DNA of 64,000 bases from DASRSS01 sp963799045 (GCA_963799045.1 CAWCVN010000004.1:514007-578006), one strand, 5' to 3'; positions 1 through 10,240 are shown, numbered from the stretch's first letter. Translations and numbers: made by a program. Notes: generated by a model not told the origin, from the sequence alone.

Positions 1-3000
1 TGCAGACGGCGGTGTCGGTGCTGCGCCCGGCCAACCTGGGCACCGCGATCGCGCCGGAGACCGGCTACACGGCCGGCGCCGACCAGCGCTTCACGTTCGC
101 GTGGCCGGCCAGCACGCCCAACCTCACCCTGCAGGCGGAGCTGACCGACGGCCACCTCGCGCCCGACGGCACTGCGGTGGCCAGCTACGCCAGCCTGGCG
201 ATCGGCCCGCCGCCCGCGCCGATCGCGGTCACCATCTCCGGGGCACCGAACGATCCGGTCGCGCCCGGGTCGAAGGTGAACCTCTCCGCATCCGTGACCG
301 GCCTCGTCCCCGGTGGCCCGAGCGCGACGATCACCTGGGCGCACGTCTCCGGCCCCGCGGTCACGCCCTCGCCGGCGACGGGCGACACGACCGCGATCAC
401 CATCCCCGCGGGTGTGCACGCCGGCGACTCGATCGTGCTCGAGGCGGACGCGGTCGTCGGCTCCGGCGCCGAGGCGCAGGCAGCATCCGCGCAGGTCACC
501 GTCAGCGTGGCGCCGCCACCTCCGCTGGCCGTCGCCGTCACCGACTTCGGCAACCTCACCGTCGCTGCGAACGGCACGCTCGCGCTCACGGCCGTCGGCA
601 CCGGAGGCACCGGAACGATCACCTACAAGTGGACCAAGATCCTCGGCTCGGGCACCCTGTCCGACGCCACCAAGGCCACGGCGTCATACCAGGCCGGGGC
701 GGACACCGGCTTCGACATGCTGCAGGTGACGGCTACCGACGGCAACCACCAGAGCGTGACCCAGGACGTGCCGGTGCAGATCGGCACGGCACCGACGACC
801 TCGACCGCATCAGGAACGGGCGCGTGCAGCACCAACGGTGCGATCGGCGCGCTGTTCGGACAGCAGGCGGCAGCGGGCAGCAGCGGCCACTACCTGCTCA
901 AGCTGGGCAACTTCACCATCGACCTCGGCCACCTGAACCTGCCCGGCAGCGGCTGCACGCCCAGCGTCTCGATCTCCGTCGGCGGCAACCCCGGCGACGA
1001 CATCACTGCCACCCTGGGGCCGCTGACCTTCAGCCACATCGTCGCGACACTGGACACCACCCAGCTCAAGATCACCAGTGCGACCGTGTCGACACCGTCA
1101 GAATGGCACCTCGGCAGCGTGTCGGTGTCCGACCTCGTCGTGAAGTTCGACCCGTTCGCCATCACCGGCACGATCGTGTGGAACGACAGGCTGCCGTTGC
1201 TGGCCAAGCCCGCAACCGCGTCGACGGTGAGCACCACGATCACCCTCGGTAAGAACACGCTGACTCTGAACGCGGCCGCCGGGGTGGCCGGCGGCACGGT
1301 GACGGCGGTCGGTTCGATCTCCACCAGCTCCGGTGACTTCACCTTGAACGTCACCGCCACCGCGCTGAAGATCTTCGACCAGGCCTTCAGCGGTACCGGC
1401 ACGATCAGCGACAGCAACGGCAACGTCACCGGCACGGTGACGGTGAGTTGGGCGGGCGCGAAGACCGCGGACGTACACGGGCTGCACGTCACCTCGGCCG
1501 CGCTCACCTGGGACAAGAACGGAATCACCGTCAACGCCGCGGCGACGATCGCCGGCAAGTTCACCGTCTCGCTGAAGGCGAACTATGACGACAGCAATAA
1601 CTGGTCGGCAACCGTAACCGGTGGGCTCACCGCTGACTGGGCCGTCACCTCAGGACTGACACTGACCAAGGCCGCCACGTCGCTGTCCGGCACGATCAGT
1701 GACAGCAACGACGACCTGAGCTTCGCTGTCGCGGTCTCGATCGACGGCTCGTGGACAGCCGGACCGGTAACGCTCACCAACCTCAGTGCTTCGTTCGCCA
1801 ACAGCAGCGCGCCCAAGAAGTCCTGTGGCAGCGTGCCCAAGGACGACGTGTATCTGACCATCGACGGCAAGGCAACGCTGAGCGTCGGTGGCAAATCGAT
1901 CGCGCTGAGCGCGCAGGCGTGCATCGTGCCGGCCACCGGCGCCTGGACGATCGCCTCGACCGCGACGCTGACCAACGTCACGCTGGTGTCCGACCTGTCG
2001 CTGAGCGGGATCAACCTCACGGTCGCGCACAGCGGATCGCAGTACACCGCGGTCCTGGTCGGCACCGTCACCAGCCACGGCGTCACCGGTTCGGTGCAGG
2101 TCGCGCTGATCGACGGCAGCAGCGGGGTGAACTTCCTCGCCGCGGCAACCATCGACATCAGCAAGCTGGGCGTGTCGCTGCCCGGCTGCGGGGCACTGAT
2201 CTACAGCACCGAGGCGATCAGCGACCTGAGCACGGTGCCGGGCCTGGACCTCGGCCTGACCTCGGCCGGTAGCGGCGGGTCGGCGAACACCACCGCGGGC
2301 GGGACCGGTGGCTGCGGCGCGAGCTCGACGGGAGGGACGAGTTCGGGCGGCAGCACCGGGTCCGGTGGCGGAAGTTCTGGCGGCAGCACCGGGGCCGGTG
2401 GCGGAAGTTCTGGCGGCGGCTCTGGCGGCGGCTCGGGCGGCGGCTTCTCGACGTCGCGCGCCGAAGGCGTCCACCTAGGCGTTACCGGCAACGGCTGCGT
2501 GTCGGCGCAGATCAGCGACGGCACCTGCTTCGGCTACGGTGCCGACGACAAGTTATGCACCTACGCGCCGGCGGACTTCGACGCGGTCGCCGCGATACCC
2601 ACCTGCGGATCCGGCACTACCCCGGTCAGCTCGCTGACCTGGTCCACCGACCCGTGCGCGGTGTCGACGGCGGACGACCCGTCCTGCTTCGACGTGAAGC
2701 CCGACGGCACCTTCTGCACGATCGACGACTACAGCTCGCCGGACGGCGGCAGTGTGCGCAGCTTCGTGCCCGCGTGCACCGGCGAGTACCTGCCGCTGGA
2801 CAGTGTCGGCTCCGGCGGCGGGTGCGCGTCGAGCCGGGTGGACAACCCCGATTGCTTCGGCCACCAGTCCGATCCCGCTACCGGCTCGCAGAAGTTGTGC
2901 GCCTACTACCCCGGTGACTTCGCGGGGATCGCGTGGCTGCCCACTTGCGGCCCGACCGGCTCCACCCCGGTCACCCACTTCGACCAGGCCGCCGACGCCT

Positions 3001-6000
3001 GTTCGATCGCCGACGTGACCGACCCGTCCTGTTTCGATGTCAATCCGGACGCGACGCTGTGCACCATAGACGCGTACGCCTCGTCCGAGTCCGGTGACGG
3101 CATGCGCGCCTACCTGCCGATCTGCGCACCCGGCGCGGTCCCGCTTCGGGGGGCGAGCAGCTCGGGCGGGGGCGTGCTCGGCTGCGCGAACGCTGCTGTC
3201 GACACCCCGGACTGCTTCGGCTACCTCGACGCCAGTCAGGGAGTCGGCAGCTTCTGCACCTACGACGCGGCGGGCTTCGTCGGCGTGGCAACGGTGCAGC
3301 CCTGCCCGTCGACGGGATCGGTACCGGTCACGCACTACGACACCTTCGAGGACCCCTGCTACCTCGCGAACGTCACCGACGCCGGCTGCTTCGAGGCCAA
3401 TCCCGACGGCCAGCTGTGCAGCCTGGACGGCTTCTCCGGCCCCGACCTGCCTGCGATGACGCGCTTCCTTCCGCGCTGCGTCGTCGGCGCCACACCGCTG
3501 CTCGGCGGATCGGACACCGGCGCGAACTGCGCCAGCGCCACGGTGAACGCCGCCGGCTGCTTCGGCAACCTCGACGTCGGCGGCTACGGGCTGGGCACCC
3601 CGTTCTGCACCTTCCACCCCATCGACTTCGTCGGCGTGGCCTGGTTGCCGTCTTGCCCGAAGGTCGGCTCGACCGCGGTCGCCGGATTCCAGAGCACCAG
3701 CGACGCCTGCGGCACCAAGTCCGTCGGCGATTCCACGTGCTTCCTGGAGAACACCGACGGCAACCTCTGCACCCTCGACACCGTCAGCCGCACCGCCGGC
3801 GGACTGTTCGCCGGCACGCTGCCGGCGTGCACGACGGGCTCGAGCGCGCTCATCACCTCCGCGAACGAACAAGGTGGCGGCGGAACCGGCGCCGGTCCCG
3901 GCGACACCGGAGCCACCGGTGCGACCAACAGCCCGTTGGCCGGGATCGGCATCCCGGCCGGCTTCACCGCGATGGCCGGCTTCGCGCTGCCGCAGAGCAT
4001 GAAGGACTTCATGTCGGGCACGCTGGGCCTACCGGCGCCGATCGTCGATTCCGACCTCGTCGTCCAGGTGAATCTCGGCGGCACGCCGGTGATCAAGGCG
4101 ACCCTCACCGCGGGTGACGGCGGCATCGTGCTGTTGCACAACGACAGCACCGGCATGAAGCTGACGCTGCAGTCGATCTCGCTGACGATCAGCCTCGGCG
4201 GCAGTTTCGGCCTCGCCGCGCAGGGCGGCTTGGATCTGCCCAAGCCGGACGCCACCGGCCCGGCCGACGTCGCGCACCTGACCGTCACCGCTGCGGTCAG
4301 CATCCAGGTGGCCGGCATCCCGTCGATCACGATCTCGCTGAGCAAGACCGGCGACACGTGGGACAACGCCTTTGGTGTGAGCGGCCTCGATCTCGGCGAC
4401 CTGGCGATCCAGGGTGGCATCACCTTCACCACCCCGCCGACGCCCAGCATCGGCTTCGGCGCGACGATCGTCAGCCTCCCCGAGGCCTGGCGCAAACCGC
4501 TCGGCATCCAGGACAACGCCGACGGCTCGATGGAGCCGATCACCTTCGTGCTCAACATCTCCGCGGCGAACCCGATCCTGCAGATCAGTCTCGGCGTGCC
4601 GGACGGGCACACCTTCCTCGAGCCGATGCAGCCGATCGCCTCGATCCTGCCGCTGAGCGATGCCACGAAGCAGACGCTCTCGCAGGTGCTAGAGGTTGAC
4701 GATGCCAGCCTGATAATCGCACCTTACGGCGGCTCGGTCGGCCCGTTCACCTACCCGCCGGGATTCCACGTCCAGTTCGACGCGACGATGCTCGGCGTGA
4801 ACGTCGCCGTGAAGGCCGACGTCGGCATCTCGCCACCGGCCATCGACGCGCACGTGGACGTGGGGGCCTTCGCCTTCGGCGGCCTGAGCATGGACCAGAC
4901 CACCCTGGACCTGTCGATCACTCCGACCGCCGGCTTGTCCGCGCACTTCTCCGGAGGGCTGTCCATCGGCGGCGCCAGCACGACCGCGACCCTGGACGCC
5001 AAGGCGAGCCTGACCGGCGGACTGACCCTGGATTTCTCCACGCAACTGAGTCATGTCGGCTACGGCAGCACGCTGTCGCTGGACAACCTCGCGCTGTTCG
5101 CGCACGGCTCGTTCACCTCGTTCAGACAGGTGCCGACCGTGACGTTCGGCATGACGTCCACAGCGCACGTGCTCGGCGCCGCGATGACCGTCTACGGCGA
5201 CGTCCAGCTCACCGTGTCCGGAATCGTGGGCTTCGATCTGGTCGCGGCTCCGCACCCGGTGACGGTCGCCGGCTTGTTCCACCTCGGCGGCACGGGCTGC
5301 AATGCCTCCGCGCTGGTCGGGCTGCCCGACGTGCCGACCCTGCCTACCGACGGCCCGTGCTTCCAGCTCGGGTATCACCCGTTGACCGGTGGCCCGGTGC
5401 CGACGATCGACATCAACGCCTCGATCAACACGGCAGCGGGTATCAAGGTGAGCGCCGCGCTGACGCTCGACAACACCGGCCTGGCTGCGAGTGGCAGCGT
5501 GCAGCTCGGTCCGTTCGCGACCGCGTCGGTGTCCGGATACCTGTACTTCGGCACCGGGCTCGCCGGGGTCAAGGCCTGCGACGAGTCGTCCGTGCTGAAC
5601 CCGAGCGCGCCCTGCCACCAGGTGCAGGTGCAGCAGGGCGACTTCGTGTTCAGCTCAGCGGTGTCCAGCTCGGTGAGCCTGGTCGGGATGTCGGCCAATC
5701 TGTTCGCCGGCGTCGGGCATCTGGGCAGTCACGACTGGGTGGTCGGCCGGGTCGGTGTGACCGCGTTCAACACGTCCGCGTCGCCGATCCACGCCAGCGC
5801 GCAGCTGTCCGGATCGTTCTCGCGCAACAACGCCGGCTTCCACTTCGACATCAGCGGAACCGGGTCGGTGACGCTGGGCGGGACCGTCAGCTCCAACGGA
5901 CACCTGGTGGGCGGCTACTCGCTGGCCAGCACCACGTTCGAGATCAGCAGCGGCGGCTGCAACACGCTGTCGATCCCGGGCCTCACCCAGCTGTCCGGCG

Positions 6001-6773
6001 CCGACGTCTCCGGCTGCTTCGGCTTCCGCGGCACGCTCGGCCAGCTCGGATCGCTGCCGTCGGTGCAGGTGTCCGGAGTCGTCGCGATGGTCAGCGGGGT
6101 GCTGCGGTTCCAGTTCGCGGGCAGCGCCGACGTGTCGATCGCCGGGTTCGACCTGGCGGGCGCGTCGATCGTCGTCGCGAACATGTCCGGGCCGGTCTCG
6201 GTGACCATCTCGGCGCACACCGGCCTCGGCGGCATCGTGTCGGTGAACAGCAGCGCCACCGTTTCGAGCAACGGTGAGTTCTGCCTGCAGGGCACCGCGA
6301 CGCTGGTGGGCGGCAGCGGCCTGTTCGGCAGCACCGGCGGCGCCGAGGTCGGAAACTGCGGCTGGTCGAGTCCCAGTGTGAAGGTGTGGTTCTCCGCCTA
6401 CGGCTTCTCGATCAGCGGTTTCATCGCCCCCGGCTCGTTCGCGCTGACCACCAGCATCCACGAGGGCGGGCAGGTGTCCGGCACGTGGCTGGGGATCGAC
6501 GTCAGCGCCTGGGCCGAGTTCAACGTCGACCTCGGGATCTACTACAACTACCACCCCGTGTACCCGCAGGGACTCACGCTCAACGGCCTCAGCCTCCGCG
6601 CCGATGGCAGCGTCGGTGTCTCGGCCTGCAAGGGCATCTGCATCGGGCTGTCCGCGGACGTGTCCGTCCAGTACAACCCGGGCTTGCAGGTCTGTGCCGG
6701 TGCGTCGCTGTTCACCATCGGTTTCGAGTTCTGCTGGAGCACCAGCAACGGTCTGCAGGTGGTGAAGCCGTGA
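1..6773 (+). CDS. Giant repetitive exported protein with Cys-rich repeats (5' end outside window)
   Basis: The frame is open from the left edge, so the true start lies upstream; about 2,250 residues are visible. I recognise no family over the whole length. The first 260 visible residues look like two Ig/PKD-type modules. A long, Thr/Ser/Gly-rich region of alternating hydrophobic residues follows, as expected for beta-strand repeats. A Gly/Ser linker lies near nt 2270-2450. Four Cys-rich repeats of about 110 residues follow (nt 2490-3855), each with about eight cysteines and landmarks such as DCFG, LCTY and DPSCFDV. The rest to the C-terminus is again beta-rich with scattered Cys. No catalytic motif or C-terminal anchor is visible. 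The stop overlaps the GTG of the next gene (GTGA), so the two are probably co-translated. A secreted or surface structural or adhesive role is inferred from composition only. Confidence 0.75.
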   Translation, partial: QTAVSVLRPANLGTAIAPETGYTAGADQRFTFAWPASTPNLTLQAELTDGHLAPDGTAVASYASLAIGPPPAPIAVTISGAPNDPVAPGSKVNLSASVTGLVPGGPSATITWAHVSGPAVTPSPATGDTTAITIPAGVHAGDSIVLEADAVVGSGAEAQAASAQVTVSVAPPPPLAVAVTDFGNLTVAANGTLALTAVGTGGTGTITYKWTKILGSGTLSDATKATASYQAGADTGFDMLQVTATDGNHQSVTQDVPVQIGTAPTTSTASGTGACSTNGAIGALFGQQAAAGSSGHYLLKLGNFTIDLGHLNLPGSGCTPSVSISVGGNPGDDITATLGPLTFSHIVATLDTTQLKITSATVSTPSEWHLGSVSVSDLVVKFDPFAITGTIVWNDRLPLLAKPATASTVSTTITLGKNTLTLNAAAGVAGGTVTAVGSISTSSGDFTLNVTATALKIFDQAFSGTGTISDSNGNVTGTVTVSWAGAKTADVHGLHVTSAALTWDKNGITVNAAATIAGKFTVSLKANYDDSNNWSATVTGGLTADWAVTSGLTLTKAATSLSGTISDSNDDLSFAVAVSIDGSWTAGPVTLTNLSASFANSSAPKKSCGSVPKDDVYLTIDGKATLSVGGKSIALSAQACIVPATGAWTIASTATLTNVTLVSDLSLSGINLTVAHSGSQYTAVLVGTVTSHGVTGSVQVALIDGSSGVNFLAAATIDISKLGVSLPGCGALIYSTEAISDLSTVPGLDLGLTSAGSGGSANTTAGGTGGCGASSTGGTSSGGSTGSGGGSSGGSTGAGGGSSGGGSGGGSGGGFSTSRAEGVHLGVTGNGCVSAQISDGTCFGYGADDKLCTYAPADFDAVAAIPTCGSGTTPVSSLTWSTDPCAVSTADDPSCFDVKPDGTFCTIDDYSSPDGGSVRSFVPACTGEYLPLDSVGSGGGCASSRVDNPDCFGHQSDPATGSQKLCAYYPGDFAGIAWLPTCGPTGSTPVTHFDQAADACSIADVTDPSCFDVNPDATLCTIDAYASSESGDGMRAYLPICAPGAVPLRGASSSGGGVLGCANAAVDTPDCFGYLDASQGVGSFCTYDAAGFVGVATVQPCPSTGSVPVTHYDTFEDPCYLANVTDAGCFEANPDGQLCSLDGFSGPDLPAMTRFLPRCVVGATPLLGGSDTGANCASATVNAAGCFGNLDVGGYGLGTPFCTFHPIDFVGVAWLPSCPKVGSTAVAGFQSTSDACGTKSVGDSTCFLENTDGNLCTLDTVSRTAGGLFAGTLPACTTGSSALITSANEQGGGGTGAGPGDTGATGATNSPLAGIGIPAGFTAMAGFALPQSMKDFMSGTLGLPAPIVDSDLVVQVNLGGTPVIKATLTAGDGGIVLLHNDSTGMKLTLQSISLTISLGGSFGLAAQGGLDLPKPDATGPADVAHLTVTAAVSIQVAGIPSITISLSKTGDTWDNAFGVSGLDLGDLAIQGGITFTTPPTPSIGFGATIVSLPEAWRKPLGIQDNADGSMEPITFVLNISAANPILQISLGVPDGHTFLEPMQPIASILPLSDATKQTLSQVLEVDDASLIIAPYGGSVGPFTYPPGFHVQFDATMLGVNVAVKADVGISPPAIDAHVDVGAFAFGGLSMDQTTLDLSITPTAGLSAHFSGGLSIGGASTTATLDAKASLTGGLTLDFSTQLSHVGYGSTLSLDNLALFAHGSFTSFRQVPTVTFGMTSTAHVLGAAMTVYGDVQLTVSGIVGFDLVAAPHPVTVAGLFHLGGTGCNASALVGLPDVPTLPTDGPCFQLGYHPLTGGPVPTIDINASINTAAGIKVSAALTLDNTGLAASGSVQLGPFATASVSGYLYFGTGLAGVKACDESSVLNPSAPCHQVQVQQGDFVFSSAVSSSVSLVGMSANLFAGVGHLGSHDWVVGRVGVTAFNTSASPIHASAQLSGSFSRNNAGFHFDISGTGSVTLGGTVSSNGHLVGGYSLASTTFEISSGGCNTLSIPGLTQLSGADVSGCFGFRGTLGQLGSLPSVQVSGVVAMVSGVLRFQFAGSADVSIAGFDLAGASIVVANMSGPVSVTISAHTGLGGIVSVNSSATVSSNGEFCLQGTATLVGGSGLFGSTGGAEVGNCGWSSPSVKVWFSAYGFSISGFIAPGSFALTTSIHEGGQVSGTWLGIDVSAWAEFNVDLGIYYNYHPVYPQGLTLNGLSLRADGSVGVSACKGICIGLSADVSVQYNPGLQVCAGASLFTIGFEFCWSTSNGLQVVKP
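2490..3855 (+). repeat. Four Cys-rich protein repeats of about 340 nt each
   Basis: Four divergent in-frame repeats inside the giant protein start near 2490, 2815, 3175 and 3520. Shared landmarks are a Cys after a small-residue stretch, a CFG motif about ten residues later, LC(T/A)Y or FCT, a Cys-Pro or Cys-Gly before a Thr/Ser-Pro-Val stretch, CF with D/E and NPDG, and a closing L-P-x-C. The even number of Cys per unit suggests internal disulphides outside the cell. The repeats are separated by short Gly/Ser linkers. Confidence 0.7.
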
Positions 6774-9700
6774 AAGCCCTGATCCGGAGGCTCCGCCACG
6801 CCCCGCGCCTGATCCGTGGCGGACTGGTCGTGGCCGTCGTCGCCGGGCTGGCTGTCGTGCTCACCTCGACCGGCGCCGCGGCGGCGCTCGTGCACTCGCT
6901 GGTCGGGGGCACGACGCCGCCGGCCAACGACGACCTCGCCGCGGCAACGGTCGTGGACCCGTCGGCCGTCTCCTTCGACGGGACGACGAGCGGTGCGAGT
7001 GTCGAGACCGGCGAGAACGACGCCGCCGCCGGCGACGCCACCGTCTGGTACCGCTTCACGCCGGCGGCTTCCGGCACCGTCTTGCTGTCCGCGAGCACCG
7101 CCGACCCGCCCACGCCACGCGTCTACACCGGCGATGGCTACCCGCTGACCCGCGTGGACTCCGACGCCGCGGCCGGCGCGGTGAGCTTCGACGCGGTCGC
7201 CGGCACCGCGTATCTCATCCAGGTCGACGCAGCGGCGAACGCCGGGGCGTTCGACTTCAGCCTCATCCAGCCCGCGGCGGGAGGCCCGGCCAACGACGAC
7301 CTGAGCGGGGCGATCTCGCTCAACGAAGCCGTCAACGGCCTCGGCGGCTCGTCCGGCTCGCTGGCGAGCGGGTCGACGAGCGGTGCGACGACCGAGACCG
7401 GCGAACCCTCCGGAGCCAGCGCGACGGTGTGGTACTCGTGGACCGTGCCGAACGACGGCGCGACGCTGGCGCTCACCGTCGACGGCGGTCACACGCTCGG
7501 TGCCTTCACCGGCACGGACGTCGCCAAGCTGAACACCGTCACCGCGGACACGGCCGGCGGCGTCACGCTGTCCGGCTCGTCGGGCGAAGTGCTCTACGTC
7601 CGGGTCGGGGGCGCCGGCGCCGACTTCACGCTCTCCGGTGCGCCCAGCGGAGTGACCAAGCCCGACAGCACGCCGCCGACCGTGGACTGCACGCCACCGA
7701 GCGGCTGGACCGACCGGGTCGGCGTGCCGTGCACGGCAGGCGACGACGGCAGCGGCCTGGCACACGCGGCCGACGCGTCGTTCACCCTCGCCGCGAACGT
7801 CCCGGACGGCACGAGCAGCGCCACCGCGGCGACCGGCACCAGGCAGGTTTGTGACCTCGCGGGCAACTGCGTCACCGCCGGGCCGGTCACCGGCCTGAAG
7901 ATCGACCGCCGGCCGCCGTCGGTCCGCTGCGCCGCCGCGGCGCCGAACTGGATCGGTGCGCAGGCGTCCGTCGACTGCTCGGCCATCGACGACGGCAGCG
8001 GGCTCGCCGATGCGGCGGACGCGTCGTTCGTCCTGCGCACCACCGTCGCGCCCGGCAGCGCGACACCCAGTGCCGCGTTCGGCACCCACGCCGACGTCTG
8101 CGACGCCGTCGGCAACTGCGCCCCGGTGCCGCAGCCGAACGCGGCGAAGGTCGACCTGGCACCGCCGGTGGTCCACTGCTCGGCCGCGCCCGCAGGCTGG
8201 CACGCCGCGGAGACCTCGCTCGAGTGCACGGCTGCCGACACCGGCAGCGGGCTGGCCGATCCCGGGCGGTCGACGTTCACCCTGAGCACTTCCGTCGGCG
8301 ACGGCGGCAGCGACCCTGCCGCCCAGACCGCGAGCCTGACCGTCTGCGACCAGGTGGGCAACTGCGCGGGCGCGGGCCCGCTCGACGGTGGTTCGGTCGA
8401 CCGGGCGGCGCCGGTGGTGCGATGCAGCCCGCCGAGCGGCTGGCAGGCCGGGCATACGGCGAGCGTGCCGTGCACGGCGGCCGACGACGGCTCCGGGCTG
8501 GCTGACTCCGGCGACGCCTCGTTCGACCTGACGGCCTCGATCGCGGCCGGCCACCAGTCGCTCACCGCGAGCACCGGAACCCGGAAGGTGTGCGACGCGG
8601 CCGGCAACTGCGCCACGGCCGGCCCGTTCACCGTTCCGCTGGACGACAAGCCGCCGGCGATCACCTGCCAGGACACCCCGGCCGCCTGGCAGGACGGCGC
8701 GATCGACGTGCAGTGCACCGCCGAGGACGGTGACGGCTCCGGAGTCGGCGCCGCCGACTCCGCCTTCACCCTCCGCGGTGACGTCGCCAACGGGACCGCG
8801 TCCGACGCGGTGGCCATAGCGGGCCGGCGGATCTGCGATGCCGCGGGAAACTGCGCCGAGACCCCCGATCGGGCAGACGGGAAGGTCGACCGGGTCACCC
8901 CGCAGGTCGTGTGTGACCTTCCCGGCGGCACGCACCACGCCGAGGTCACCGTCACCTGCACCGCGAGCGACGTGGGCAGCGGCCTCGCCGACCCCGCGCA
9001 CGCCACGTTCACGCTGCGCACCTCGGTCGGCGCCGGCAACCACGACGGCTCCGCGTACACCGACACCCGCACCGTCTGTGACCAGTCCGGCAACTGCACC
9101 GTGGCCGGCCCGGTCGGGCCCTTCGACGTCGACCGGAGCTCGCCGCCGCCCGGCGGTCCGCCGCAGCTGTCCGCACCGAGCATCGTGCACGTGCTCAGCG
9201 CCCGCCCGAAGACCGCAGCCGGCGTCAACGCCGGCGGCGCGGGGGCGGTGCCGGTGCCCTTCGACCTGCCGTCCGCGACGGCCTCGGCCGGGCTCACGGT
9301 GCGGACCGGGTGCAACCCCGAGCCGAACGGCCTGTTCCCGCTCGGCCGGACACTGGTCGTCTGTGCGGCCACCGACGACGCGGACCGGACGAGCACGCTG
9401 AGCTTCCCGGTGCAGGTGGCGCTGGCACCCGACCTGGCCCCGAGGACCGCATATCGCATCGGCGGCCGGGCGGACGCGCGCGGGCGCGGCTTCGCCAGCG
9501 GCACGGTGGCCCGGATCGAGCTGGACGGCAGCGTGCTGGGGGCGGTGCGCGCGGCCGGCAACGGCGTCGTGGGCGTGGCCTTCACCGTCCCGGCCGGTAC
9601 CACTCCGGGCGCCCACACCCTGGTGCTGCGCGGAGTGGCGCCGGACGGCCAGCCGCAGCTTGTCGTCGCGCCGATCACGCTGACGAACGACACCCAGCCG

Positions 9701-10240
9701 CTTGCGGTCGCGCGCCCGACGGGGGGGACGGCCCGGTCGTCACCGCCGGGCGGATCGACCCCCACGCCGCCGCCGGTGACGACCACGCTCCCGCCCGCCC
9801 CGCCGACGCCCCACTCGAGCTCGCCCGCTCCGGCAACTTCCGGCGGTTCCGGCCGATCGACCGGCGGCCGGACCCGCGGCGCGCACCCCACGGCCGGCGG
9901 CACCTCGGGTGGCGACCAGGGCGTCGGCGGGCGGAGCGGCGGCGGGCGGAGCGGCGGCGGGCGGAGCGGCGGCGGGCGGAGCGGCGGCACGGCACCCACC
10001 GGGGCACCCGGGACCTCGCCCGGGCGCCGGGCGCCGACGGGCGGCGCGGCCAGCACGCCGCCGGCGCCGCAGCAGACCTTCGGTGGCGGCCCGCAGCACC
10101 CGCCCGCGCCGCGGGCCCGCAGTCACTCCGGCCCAGGCGGCGGTGCGGGCCGGCTCGCCTGGCTGCTCGGCGGGCTGGCGGTTCTGGTCGTCCTCGGTGG
10201 CGGCGGGCTCGTGCTTGTCCGCGCCCGCGCCCGCGCTTGA
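6770..10240 (+). CDS. Surface protein: N-terminal membrane segment, six Cys-containing repeats, C-terminal membrane anchor
   Basis: The GTG at 6770 overlaps the upstream stop by four bases and gives 1,156 residues. Residues 17-42 form a signal peptide or signal anchor after a basic N-terminus. Two modules beginning PANDDL (about 54-165 and 172-295) resemble bacterial pre-peptidase C-terminal (PPC-like) domains. Six tandem repeats of about 82 residues follow (about 298-790), each with a Cys near the start, a (P/E)CTA-like Cys, DGSGLAD, and a closing VCD-x-x-GNC. An HYR-like and an Ig-like module come next, then a Pro/Ser/Gly linker containing GGGRS repeats. The end is a hydrophobic helix followed by RARARA, a typical stop-transfer anchor; no LPXTG motif is present. 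It is probably anchored to the membrane with its body exposed, perhaps as partner of the upstream giant protein. Function unknown. Confidence 0.8.
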   Translation: MKALIRRLRHAPRLIRGGLVVAVVAGLAVVLTSTGAAAALVHSLVGGTTPPANDDLAAATVVDPSAVSFDGTTSGASVETGENDAAAGDATVWYRFTPAASGTVLLSASTADPPTPRVYTGDGYPLTRVDSDAAAGAVSFDAVAGTAYLIQVDAAANAGAFDFSLIQPAAGGPANDDLSGAISLNEAVNGLGGSSGSLASGSTSGATTETGEPSGASATVWYSWTVPNDGATLALTVDGGHTLGAFTGTDVAKLNTVTADTAGGVTLSGSSGEVLYVRVGGAGADFTLSGAPSGVTKPDSTPPTVDCTPPSGWTDRVGVPCTAGDDGSGLAHAADASFTLAANVPDGTSSATAATGTRQVCDLAGNCVTAGPVTGLKIDRRPPSVRCAAAAPNWIGAQASVDCSAIDDGSGLADAADASFVLRTTVAPGSATPSAAFGTHADVCDAVGNCAPVPQPNAAKVDLAPPVVHCSAAPAGWHAAETSLECTAADTGSGLADPGRSTFTLSTSVGDGGSDPAAQTASLTVCDQVGNCAGAGPLDGGSVDRAAPVVRCSPPSGWQAGHTASVPCTAADDGSGLADSGDASFDLTASIAAGHQSLTASTGTRKVCDAAGNCATAGPFTVPLDDKPPAITCQDTPAAWQDGAIDVQCTAEDGDGSGVGAADSAFTLRGDVANGTASDAVAIAGRRICDAAGNCAETPDRADGKVDRVTPQVVCDLPGGTHHAEVTVTCTASDVGSGLADPAHATFTLRTSVGAGNHDGSAYTDTRTVCDQSGNCTVAGPVGPFDVDRSSPPPGGPPQLSAPSIVHVLSARPKTAAGVNAGGAGAVPVPFDLPSATASAGLTVRTGCNPEPNGLFPLGRTLVVCAATDDADRTSTLSFPVQVALAPDLAPRTAYRIGGRADARGRGFASGTVARIELDGSVLGAVRAAGNGVVGVAFTVPAGTTPGAHTLVLRGVAPDGQPQLVVAPITLTNDTQPLAVARPTGGTARSSPPGGSTPTPPPVTTTLPPAPPTPHSSSPAPATSGGSGRSTGGRTRGAHPTAGGTSGGDQGVGGRSGGGRSGGGRSGGGRSGGTAPTGAPGTSPGRRAPTGGAASTPPAPQQTFGGGPQHPPAPRARSHSGPGGGAGRLAWLLGGLAVLVVLGGGGLVLVRARARA
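7663..9138 (+). repeat. Six tandem repeats of about 246 nt (82 residues)
   Basis: Each unit carries four cysteines in the pattern C...(P/D/E)C(T/S)A...(V/I)CD-x-x-GNC, the motif DGSGLAD or a variant, and an ADASF(T/V/D)L-like strand, ending with a K/S-V-D-R/L linker. The units have diverged at the DNA level but kept register, which argues for an old, selected extracellular repeat. Confidence 0.75.
9926..9988 (+). repeat. 15-nt tandem repeat coding for Gly-Gly-Gly-Arg-Ser
   Basis: Four near-identical copies of a G+C-only 15-mer encode a flexible Gly/Arg/Ser linker just before the C-terminal membrane anchor of the surface protein. Such repeats are prone to slippage in cells and in sequencing. 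Confidence 0.7.

Noticed and set aside
2553..3872. Long minus-strand frame across the Cys-rich repeats
   Set aside because: Its Arg/Ala/Gly-rich composition and repeats mirror the plus-strand protein.
6548..9616. Open reading frame of over 1,000 codons on the minus strand
   Set aside because: It lies opposite the repeat-rich surface gene, is Arg/Gly/Ala-rich without any domain, and is an expected by-product of 70% G+C codon use.
10100..10240. Possible LPXTG sorting signal at the end of the surface protein
   Set aside because: No LPxTG-like pentapeptide precedes the C-terminal helix; it is a plain stop-transfer anchor.
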